Shown one piece after another: positions 47,916 to 58,300 of a DNA stretch of 64,000 nt; position 1 is the first letter of the stretch; every line of letters begins with the position of its first letter. The DNA lies in contig NC_135241.1 of assembly GCF_947623445.1 (NCBI RefSeq), positions 8,558,501 through 8,622,500 on the forward strand, written 5' to 3'. The DNA comes from Clavelina lepadiformis (lineage: Eukaryota > Chordata > Ascidiacea > Aplousobranchia > Clavelinidae). Both the position numbers and the translations under genes were made by a program. The notes beneath the pieces were generated by a model, which made no database searches, was not told the origin of the DNA, and was given only the letters and a program-made list of their open reading frames with translations.

Positions 47916-47923
47916 GGCTGGGC

Positions 47924-50386
47924 TTTAGTGGTATACTAGCTTGATAATTGATAGCCTAACTAATAAAGTCTGAAAGTCACCATATGATTTCATGCAGGAC
48001 TGACGGCTGCATAGGCCTAGCATTTAAAATGGTACAACAATGACTAGCCTTGGCTCATCGTATATATGGCTGAAAGGGTAAATTTATACTTAAGTGTACA
48101 AGTTTAAACACGTCTGGTCGTTGTTTTTCTTGAGAGCAACCACCACTTTGCAGTCTAAACAATAACGCAGGATACGTACATACAATAGCTGACGTAATTT
48201 ACACTGAAAACTATAGCAACCACTGAAATATTATGATGCTCCCGAGCTTCTCCAAGTGACACAAACCGAGAACAAACAGCGCTTGAAAGAGATAAATAAA
48301 AAATTGGGCGTAAAACTGCGTACTGTTCGTATATAGAAACTTGCATTAAACAAGTAGCCTAAATTAATCTATTAAATAGATATGTAAGATTTTAAAAATA
48401 TTCATGATCTTTGAATTCACATTTCAGCTTACATATTTTGAGAAAAATCAGGAAAAGCAAATTGAGTGAGCTCACGGCACCGTCTTCGCATTATGATAGG
48501 CCTACTATGTATTTTTACTTTATTCTTCATTGTTATGTCCAAAATTAATACGATCATAATCATGAATAGGCTAGGGGCGATCAATTTACACGTGCGAGGT
48601 AAATCCATATGGCAGAGCTTCCCAAATGGTGAGTTATTGATTGTACAATGATTCCGTGGACAACTCGAGTTTCTAACACATTTGCCTGCCTATACAGTCT
48701 TACACAGCAGACTGTATAGAAAACTGCTAGCAATCACTTCAATCTGTATTGATTGCATGATTGCTTGAGGTTGAATTTTAACGTTGCTAAGACGCTCGTT
48801 ATGCTCTACCTGCCATATCTAAACACCTGAACTTGGCATTAATTTCTGTTTTTATTCACTAGGCCAGCTACTACCACCACACACTGGTCTTCTCATAATG
48901 ACGCACAATGTTAAGGTTGGTTGAATAGTCTACAGTCTACACTCTACACACACACACGCACAAGAAAGGATTCTGTGGTATTGAAATTAACGTTCTTCAC
49001 ATTAACTTTATATTCTGCATTTAAAAACAGACTTGAAAACTTCTCTTTTTTCCGGAAAATAGACATTTACAATTAACAATTTCATTACCTATAGGTAATA
49101 ACTTATGCTTCACTAGTCACAACCCGCAAATTATATTTAGGGAAGTTGCATAAGACGGAACCGGGCAATTTTTGCTGCATAAAACACTTTATTGTTCAAG
49201 AAACACGTGGTTATTTCTCATTTTTTGACATGACTTCAAATCAAAATGTTGTGTCTTTATGTGGGTTATATTTTAATGTAAAAGATTAGATTAATGCTGT
49301 AGCCTATGCATTTTGTATTTTGACCAAAATTCCTTTAACCAAATTCTGTACGTTATTGATAAATAAAATATTAATTGTGCTTGTTTACAATTCCTACCTA
49401 TCTTCCAGCGGAACAAGTTGTCTCAAACTTAGAAGGTGATTTGCTAGCTGTAGATTAAAAAAATGACCTCTTCAACATTGCTATAAAATGCCAAATATTG
49501 CATGAAATAGGCTACGTCTGAACTTGAATGTGTTCCGTTTTAAGAAACATAATGCCTATATAATGTTCCACTTTTGGTGCGCGTCAGCCCATCATCCTAT
49601 TCATAAGCGCTAAAACTAACACAAGGTGAAATCGCACAGTTCAGAAATTAGTCAATAAAAAATACACAATTTCAAATAGGGGTTCATTTTGGGTCATTTT
49701 CATATAAGTTATAAAAATGCTTGGCAATGACATACTTGACGTGCGATATAAGCGAGCGTATAGCTTGGTTCTTTTTAAAAACCACTTTTCAGTGTATTTT
49801 CAATACAACTTTTGCGTTCTTGGTACTTGCGCACCTTGTTAATTGAACCGTAGTGGAATTATTTGTTGTTAGAATTATACGTCTCGCAAATTTCTTATGC
49901 AGAATAGTGCTGGCTGTAGTTTATAAACTTTGGAAACCACTGCCGTCGTCGATTGGCTTCAGAGTAAATCCGAAACAATTATTTGAAAAACCTGATGACT
50001 GGTGTGGCATAGTGTATAACATTTTCCGTCTCTATGCATTTATATTGTGCATTTGTTTGTGCTTAGTGCAAAATAAAACTTATTCAATATTTTCAAAATC
50101 AATTATGGGTAGCCTATAACCAAAAGACCCGTCTACGATCGCAAAGTTTCAAAGTTGTTTCTCGATAGCGCAATAAGCCACTCGACATTCACCAATGTTA
50201 TTGTATATAAGCTTACGTGCTGTGATGACTTACGTAACGTGCTATGAATTTGATTGTGTAGGACTGTAGGCTATAGGCTACACGTTATATGTTATGTTGT
50301 GCACCACTTCTATATATCTACCGTACACACAACTGATTATAACACATATAGGCTTCAAAGTGCTTTGCTGCTGGACGGGAGTAAAG
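47924..50386. other. Intergenic DNA upstream of the Hey-type gene
   Basis: AT-rich, with several aggccta palindromes (48012, 48498) and a short CA run near 48948. No gene or transposon end supported. Confidence 0.4.
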
Positions 50387-50394
50387 CGTGGGAA
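50387..50394 (+). promoter_or_regulatory. CSL/Su(H)-type motif CGTGGGAA, site 1
   Basis: CGTGGGAA fits the binding consensus YGTGRGAA of the Notch effector CSL (RBPJ/Su(H)). It lies about 930 bp upstream of the bHLH exon. Hes and Hey genes are standard direct Notch targets, so the site is plausible, though a single octamer can occur by chance. Confidence 0.45.
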
Positions 50395-50547
50395 CCTGGT
50401 TAGGCGCTATACCAAGAGCCTTCAACATTAGGTATGGTACCCGATCTCTACTTATGGCTACTCACACCGTGTGTATGGCACCATATTGACTTGTTATTAC
50501 TGCGCCCATTAAAATGCTTCAAATCACACTCAAGAGTGTGGCAGAAG

Positions 50548-50555
50548 CGTGGGAA
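50548..50555 (+). promoter_or_regulatory. CSL/Su(H)-type motif CGTGGGAA, site 2
   Basis: A second identical CGTGGGAA in the same orientation, 161 bp downstream of the first. It overlaps a possible first coding exon (50514-50563), so one of the two readings may be wrong. Confidence 0.45.
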
Positions 50556-50660
50556 ACATGCACGTAAGTGTATTTTAGAACAATTCTTGGACTGTTTGGA
50601 TTTGTTACCATTTACAGAGAAAAAATACTGTTTTTGTTTTTCTCATAGGTCTACTGAATA

Positions 50661-50862
50661 TAGCCTATATTTACAAGTCATTATAATTTTTTGTAGTCAC
50701 TCGTGTCGATGTATAAAATATAGCCTATTTTGGACGTGTTAGGTATGAACGTCTTGTTTCTTAGCCTATATTTACAAGTCATTATAATTTTTTGTAGTCA
50801 CTCGTGTCGATGTATAAAATATAGCCTATTTTGGACGTGTTAGGTATGAACGTGTTGTATCT
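50661..50862 (+). repeat. Near-perfect 101-bp tandem duplication
   Basis: Positions 50661-50761 and 50762-50862 are almost identical, differing at about two bases near their 3' ends. Each unit contains a TATA-like octamer TATAAAAT (50712-50719 and 50813-50820). The near identity implies a recent duplication, or an assembly artefact. Confidence 0.9.
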
Positions 50863-51105
50863 TGTGCATTGGCCGAAAACGTCTCATCGACCTTGATTAG
50901 ATTTTTTACCAAACGTCCGATTTTTCGAATGAAGCGGACACATCATGAATGTAGGCCTATTTTGCCGTACTCCAACGAGAAGTAATTGAAAATTAAGATA
51001 AATATTTATTTGCATAAACCACTATACAAAAAGTTACAATCGATTTGGGTGAGATAATAAATAGGCTATAAGTTAATATTTCAATAATATGTTGTTTTCA
51101 AACAG

Positions 51106-52068
51106 ACCGATTCAGTCTTTAGTTGCTGCCAGGAAAAAAAGGAGAGGGGTAGGAGTACAGTATTTAGCATGTTTCGGAATAAAATAGGCTGATAATTTGA
51201 AAAAAGTTTCTTTTTGTGATTTAAGTTGTTATTATGATTATTACATAAAGATTGATTTAATGACAGTTAAACTATACACTATACAGGCTAGAATTTTTGT
51301 TATTCTTTCATGTTAGGTAATAGAAAAACGGAGAAGAGATAGAATAAACAACAGTCTTGCTGAATTACGAAGACTGATTCCAGCAACAGCTCACAAGAAA
51401 AGCTCTCCCAAAATGGAGAAAGCTGAAATCCTGCAAATGACAATTGACCACATCAAGGCTATTCAAAACTTTTCAGGTAATGTTCGAAACTTCAGCAAGT
51501 CTATAAAATAATCTCATGAAATGTATTACAGCGCTGTAAGAAAATTAAAACCCAGTATAAATGCAATGTGTTGTATAGGTTTTCGTCCTTTTGGAAGTAT
51601 TTCCGGCTTTGAAATAGATTATCACTCATTCGGGTTCCGAGAATGTTTAGACGAAGTGCGACGATTTTTTATGTACATTCATGGAACGAAAATATCCAGC
51701 ATTACGAATCTTGTCTCGCATTTGCAAGATAAACTAAACAGAGTGCAAGCTGCAGACATGTCTTCAAGACTATACTTTCGACGATTGGGTATATAATTCT
51801 AATAGGCTTTAGTGGCCTATATTAATTCATTCAGCTGTTTTAAGCTTTTAATGCAAGTAGTCTATCTGCAGATGATACCATTTACCCAAGACAAGTCAAG
51901 ACTTCGGCAGGCCTAACTTCCAACTTACGAAACCATTTCAACCTCGCTTTAATGCCGCAGATTTCGCAACAAATGTCATGGCAAACCATGTCACCATACA
52001 CATTGCCATATCGGATTCCGCACCAAAGAAATGTCTTAATTGAGTCATGGAATAAAGTTTGCCTCTGA
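51106..52068 (+). CDS. HEY: Hey-type bHLH-Orange transcription factor (5' end uncertain)
   Basis: Supported exons are 51106-51148, 51317-51476, 51579-51788 and 51872-52068, phases closing throughout. They encode ARKKRRG then [20 protein letters not shown], and [19 protein letters not shown]: a basic helix-loop-helix with the Hey-type Gly before the basic region where Hes proteins have Pro. The third exon carries an Orange domain ([29 protein letters not shown]). The last exon adds a 65-residue tail with [10 protein letters not shown], possibly a degenerate form of the Hey YRPW motif. A possible first exon at 50514-50563 (MLQITLKSVAEAWETC) has the right phase and a gtaagt donor but is not confirmed. 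Hey factors are DNA-binding repressors downstream of Notch. If the third exon is not spliced at 51788, the protein stops at 51796, just after the Orange domain. Confidence 0.88.
52051..52056 (+). terminator. Possible Hey poly(A) signal within the last codons
   Basis: AATAAA encodes Asn-Lys four to five residues before the stop. If used, cleavage would leave a 3' UTR of only some 10-20 bases. Confidence 0.35.
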
Positions 52069-53429
52069 TAAATCACAGCAGCTTATATTTTTTGCATTTG
52101 AAAGTAAAACGAAGTCTTTCAAATACTGCAGAGTGCCTGTATATGAGGTGGTTTATAGCCTACATAATATTCATTACCAACCGTTATGTAAAATTGTCAT
52201 TTGAAAAATGCTTATATTAAATTTTCATTGGAGTTACTGTATTGCAAGATTAAAAAATCACAGAATTATGATTTTATTCAGCTGTATATATAGCTAGTTT
52301 TAAGATATTTTTCATCATCAGACTGTCTTCACATGTTTTTCAGTAGGCTACCAGCATTTTGTATAGTACCCGTGTTCAAATTAGCTCAGAATTTGAAATA
52401 TTGGCCGCGACGCGGGTGTCCCATATAGTACTGGACTACAGCTAATGCATTTTTGTGGCAAATAAGCAAAAACGCCTGGATGACCTTTAGTGCAACACTG
52501 AAAAAACTTTGCTTTCAAAAAAGTTACCCAAAACAAGATAGGTCGAAAGTAAGACTAAAACGTAAATCAAAGGCAACAGCTAAGTTATAAAAACGCACAA
52601 AAGTGTACATTATACCGCATCGTTTTCGTCATGGAGAATAACAAGAAATATATTCGAGCTTTATAACCTACAGAGGGGCTCTGTATAAATGAATTTCTCT
52701 GCTACGCGCTACTCAAACACTTAGTGAATATTCAACGAAAATCTCAGTTCGCGACAGGTTTGTGGGGGGGCTGGGACAGAGCATGAAAGGGAAAGTAGGA
52801 CAAAGCGGGAATAAAAATAACATTTTTCCCAACGCATCCTATATTTTAAAAAACTCCTTCTGATACAAACGTACCACTAGTAATTTACAAAACCAGCTCA
52901 ACAAATAGCAAAGGGTTTTCCAACAATAATGGTTCACACAAAATTTTACAGCAAAGTTAAAAAAACAAACATTTGTGTCTTATTGTACAATCATTTATGG
53001 GGCACCTAGTTGTGTATACGCACTCGTATACGCAGAAATAACATCGCATACGAGTAAGCCTATTATTGTTAACTATTTGCGTTTTTTTTTTTTCAGGAAA
53101 GGAGTCATTCATTGGGTAATGCTAATTAGCTGTATGAACTTTATTAAAAATAGAGGGGAAAGTTGTGTAAATTGAATTTCGGTGTAAATCGGACCCCTCC
53201 TGCTTCGAGATTACTTCCATAGAGCTTGATGCTTAATAGGTAAAGTGATTTAAAACATCATGCCAAATCGCAAAAAAGGTAGTGTTCTCTGCTGGTCTCT
53301 CAACCTCTGGTATATTAAGCACTCGATAGCAACAAAAAAATAAAGAGGGCGAGATATTGGGGATCATAGAACAAAATTAATGGAGCCACAAACTAAAAAG
53401 AAATTAATACATAAAAAGCCCAGGCAGTT
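52069..53429. other. Intergenic DNA
   Basis: AT-rich with a few G- and T-runs. I see no gene, RNA or clear element boundary. Confidence 0.4.
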
Positions 53430-53760
53430 TGTTATTTGAAAGCAAGGCAAATTTTTATGCATTTTAGAACATGTGAATTCAAAAGTTTCGGGAGAGCATG
53501 TCCCAGGACCTCCTTAGGAGAAATTGTGTCTCCCATAATTTTGTGGTCCCTAAACTTAAGTCGCGCCATACGGCACCTTGCTCTCCCGTAATCTACAGCC
53601 ACCACTGAGCCAACGCAACGAATCCACACTCCTAATGGGAAACTGTGCACATCACCGCACATGGAAAACAATTTGACTAACTGATTGGTTTCAACAAAAG
53701 TGTGTAAAAGCGTTAAATCGCAAATGTCATTTGCAAGTTCAATAGGGCCCACTAAAATCC
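53430..53760. repeat. Probable transposon remnant
   Basis: Slightly GC-richer than its surroundings. It contains gggagagcatgtcccaggac and related sequence of the kind seen near ends of decayed DNA transposons. A minus-strand ORF of 106 codons across it resembles no protein family I know. Confidence 0.3.
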
Positions 53761-54165
53761 GTAAATAATTCCATCAAAGCAATATGTTCTCGTATCGTTT
53801 CTATACATTCCAACTGATGATGTTATTCTATTCATGAAATTAACACGAGTGCCCACGCTCTTAAATACAATGTACGTATAACCTACAGTGTTATGGTGTG
53901 ACATGATGGACTGATGATGCAATGCTTCCAGTACCATGCAACAAATCTTTGAAAATCCATTTATTTGTCTAAAAGTTTCTGAAAAGTCAGATGAAAAGGT
54001 TTATTACTAAAAAGCAACATGTAGAGTACAGTAGCCTGCAAATTTTTTATAGAATGCAAGAAATTATAATATATTGTTTAGTGACGAGAAATTTGATTAA
54101 CATACCTTAAAGAGATGTGTCTGAAATTGTGGTTATTGAGAAATGGTAAGCCCATGCTGGTACTA

Positions 54166-54560
54166 AGGCGCGTAGCCAGAAAACATATTTGGAGGAGGCG
54201 AGATTTTTAGTGACACTGATGATGTCATAACCTTGCTGAGTCACGTGGTAGATTGCGCATACTATCGCTGCGTTAAGAGCGCAATTGCGTTACAAGGAAA
54301 CTTCAAATATATTTAAAAAAACGATGACATTTCTTAACATCACAAAGTTGACAATACAAGGTAATTTATGCAAATATCAGCACTATCTAATGGTTATTAT
54401 GACATATTGGCAGGGCGGTATCGACAAGTTTAACAAAATGTCGTTTTGATCACGCGCAGTCGTAGTTGTTCAATTGTGGCGTGTCCTTTAAAACATTAAC
54501 CGCAACTGCGCTCTAAATAACGAATAATGCTAAAATGGATTTAACCGAAATTTCCGCCAT
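54166..54560 (+). repeat. Dispersed repeat family R3, copy 1
   Basis: Begins ggcgcgtagccagaaaacat and continues through cacgcgcagtcgtagttgtt, aactgcgctctaaataacg and aataatgcta. The same blocks in the same order occur at 56517-56830. Probably a decayed DNA transposon. Confidence 0.55.
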
Positions 54561-55360
54561 TCAGTATAGTGTAAATTCCAAAATGATGTAAAACAAAAGC
54601 AACACACAACGACTATAAAGCAGGCGTGCACTACTAAACTACCATTGTCGATAAACGAAAATTTATGGAATGCTTTCATATTTTAAAGCACAACTTAATT
54701 GGGAGTAAATAAACGAATCTGCATTGACCATCTTAAATTTGCATTGCAAACAAACCATGGTGCAACATTAGTTTCGCAAACAGCTTGAGAATCAGGCGCT
54801 ACGATGTCAACATATTCATCGGTTAAAAAATATAATATTTTAAGGAGTCTTTTGTGCTTTTACACTTCGACTTGAAGCGAAGGCCGTATTGGGAAAAGTT
54901 ATGAGGTAATAGAAAAGGCGTTATGACGTAATCATTTCTCATTACTCGATCCTGATATGAAAATGCAAAAGTAAAAAAGCCCGATTTTAAGTATCTTATT
55001 AAAGGTTTACTATAACCTTAAGTGTAAAAACATGAACTATCAAAACAAAGCCATCCAAAAAAAGCTTTCCTCGCCTTTCGCCCCACCCCCATCCTAATCT
55101 ACTGTACCATTATGTCTATAATTTTAAAGCGCCAATTTGATTGCTTAATCCAAAAATGTCTTTTCTTGATTTATTGTAGACTTCCTTAGCTGCACATACA
55201 CAAAGGTGTTATACCAGGAAAGAGCATTGTGATGAAATTATGTAGCATTGTAGCAAATACTTGTATATTATGCAAACTTATATCAGTCACGGACACATTG
55301 CAGAACTGTGAAAGCATGATATTTTGAGGGTTGTGCACAAAAGGGCGACGTGAACAAAGT
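54561..55360. other. Upstream region of CatSper2 exon 1
   Basis: Plain AT-rich DNA, with no TATA-like or repeat feature that I can support. Confidence 0.35.
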
Positions 55361-58300
55361 ATGTCCTTATCCGGAATTCAGGCCACAAACCGAGCAACAT
55401 TGCTTACGCCTGATAGAGCAGTTGGAGCTGACGAAGACTCTGATGACAAGGTATATCCAGAAAACTAGTTTCTGTTCTGATGCCAATTAATTAAAATAAG
55501 AATTAGCAGCTATAGACACCGCAAGTTACGTCGTAACTGCTGAGTAACTTGCGTTATTCATAGATAGTTTTTTATGAAACTGAACCGTGACTTTCAATGC
55601 CGTGATGGCTACCCAACTATGAGTTCCCCGAATTGTCTACTGTACTTTGGGCCCCAACAACCGATAACAGTTTTAGCTGGGTACATGCTAAAATTTTCTC
55701 GTGACGTCAACAATTGCAACCGTCTGTTTTTGAGTACCACCCCATAATTAGTGACGTCATGTGGTTGCTAATCGACATTGCACGCTTTTGGTGACGTCAT
55801 GTAGTTACTGATGGAGTCATTTTGAGAAGCAGGGTCGTAAACAGAAGTACGAGTGTTATTGATTTGTATTTTTGTACAACAACCTGCAGTTTTCAAATAT
55901 CATGTTGTTATTGTTTACTGCTGGTTAGTTGACAGGTTGCTGTTGGTGATGTGTAACACTAGGCTGCTGTTCATGACGTAATGAACAGCAGATTGTAATT
56001 GCTCGAGTAGCACTCAACTGTGGGTTGCTGCAGAAAGCAGGACAGCTTACTGTTATGTTTATATCAAAAGTGTTCGACGTCTTCGACAAGGACAGTAGGT
56101 GAACATAAATTACGCTATCTTCACCCACACGGCCACAGAACCAATCTTTATATATAAAGTATTCTTTTTTAAAAACCACTGTAAAACCACGGCCACACAA
56201 CCACTTAAAAACCACTGAAGCTGCCATTGATTAGGCTACGTCACGAACAGCAGCCTGGTGCTTTGTCACCAATACCAGCCTGTCAGTCTCTGACCGGTAG
56301 GCAGTAGTAGGGTGCTAATGGAAAACAGCGGCTGCAGCACCCGTTCTTTTGGTTACGACCTCACCTCTCAACAACGCAAAATTTGCGCACCGTTTAGTTA
56401 GTGACCGAATTCAAATTTATAATACGGAAAATTTAGTTTCGTTTATTAACGTTTCTCAAGATTTCAGCAAAGATATAAGCCACAACGACCACTGAGTGTT
56501 CCGCAGTACCTATTACGGTCGGGGGCGTAGCCAGGAAATATATTTGGAAGGGCGAGTTTTTTGGTGTTTTTGATGCCGTTGTATACTTGCTGAATGGGAA
56601 TATTAACCGAATATAGTGGTTTATTTTGATGTATTGACGGTATTGAGAAATTGAACTCAATATCGTTGCAACCACGCGCAGTCATAGTTGTTTAATTGTG
56701 TCATATCCTTTGAAACATTAAGTAAAGCAAAATACAACTGCGCTTAAAATAACGAATAATGCTAGCACTGAAAATATTTTGTGCCAGAATTCCAGAAAAT
56801 TTAAGGAGGCGCGTGCCTCATTTGCCTTAATGTAGCTATGGCCTAGGATACAGGTTATTCAAAGTCAAAAAGTGCCCACACGTGACGCCAGTCTCTGCTA
56901 CTTTATAAGCGATCAGTCTGAAAAAGAAAAAATAGCTGAAAGTTGTGGGTGAAGTTGAAATAAATATAAGCCCTTAGATTATGGATACAAATACGTTTCT
57001 CAAAACCATACCACGGTCACGTTTCTTTATGGACCATGGTTAAACAGAAAAAGTGGAAAGTGCAACATGACGTGCTACGCTTTATACAAGCTATTCTAAG
57101 AAAATATAAATAAAATAAAGCAAGAAACTATGAAATTAAACTACTAGTGGCCAGCCAGAATAAGCACCTTTCAAGTTCAAGTTGTACTTAACACTGCTTA
57201 CAAAAAGTTATTTTGATTATTTCATCTTTATAACGAAAATTGGCATTTGCATGGGTTTGGTTATCTTCAGCAAAAATCTGTTATAAACTATTAGGCATAC
57301 TTTTCGAAACGTATACACAAGATCCCGTAAGTTTTTTTTACACAAAATTAAACTTCAAGCTCTCCGATCGCGGCTGATGGGCTATTAAGGCTAGCCCTAA
57401 CAAGTCGGCTTATTCAGCAAAACAAAGAGTTTAGATTTAGCAGTGTTTTTGCGTCAACCCAGGGATTTCTGGACTGTGTTTCAAAATCGAAACAATCAAC
57501 GCGCTTACGACAAGAACAAGTTATGCATGTGTAGTTATTGTTACGCTTTGCAGGAAAAGAGGAGCCCACATTCGGGAGAAAGGAAAAATGTAAAAGCCAA
57601 GAACCGCCCAGTAGAGTTTTTAACTTCTTATGCAGAAAGGTTTGTTATCCTTATAAGGTACTGTATAAACATCATAGGCTACACTACTGTATGCACAATA
57701 AACATTGCGTCTAATTCAGAAATAATAAATTTGGCTCTACTGAAGAAGAAATAATGTTCTACTAAGTTTAGTAGGCTATTGTAGATTTTAATTTAGTTTT
57801 GTCTTATACCCGTTTATTTTTCGCTGTCGGAAGTAATCATCGGCCCTATAAAGCAGCACTCAGCTTTCAGTTTAACAATTAGTAGGCCTATATACTCAGT
57901 ATAAGGCTACCGTGATTGAGTAGATTCGCCAATTTCTGCGTCGACCACACGACTATACATACGATTATGGTAGCCAAAGTCAAGACTGAGCAGAAGGATA
58001 TATTTATCAGGTCTTTATATAAGGAAATCCTTTTTTTCAGATTTCGCATGCGATTAATACGTGACTTCAGACTTTTGGAGAATGTAAATGAAATGGAACA
58101 AGGCTTGGAAGCTCCGAAATATCACCCTAACGATATAGAGAACGAACATTGTCGTAATAGGATTTTAAGCGAAAATCCTTACGCGCTTGTAAAATTTAGC
58201 CCGATCTCAAAACTGACAGTATGTTTGTTACAGTTTTGTCGCAATTGTTATAACACATAAGATTTATTCGCGTAGAAGTCGCATGTGTAGGTTTGACGCA

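Noticed and set aside
48940-48962. CA-rich microsatellite
   Set aside because: Only a few repeat units, too short to matter.
50434-50742. Plus-strand 102-codon ORF near Hey
   Set aside because: It crosses the start of the tandem duplication and is not protein-like. A different frame gives the candidate first exon at 50514-50563.
53432-53752. Minus-strand 106-codon ORF
   Set aside because: Sits in a probable transposon remnant and matches no known family.
56433-56685. Minus-strand ORFs over repeat R3
   Set aside because: They lie within repeat sequence and show no protein signature.
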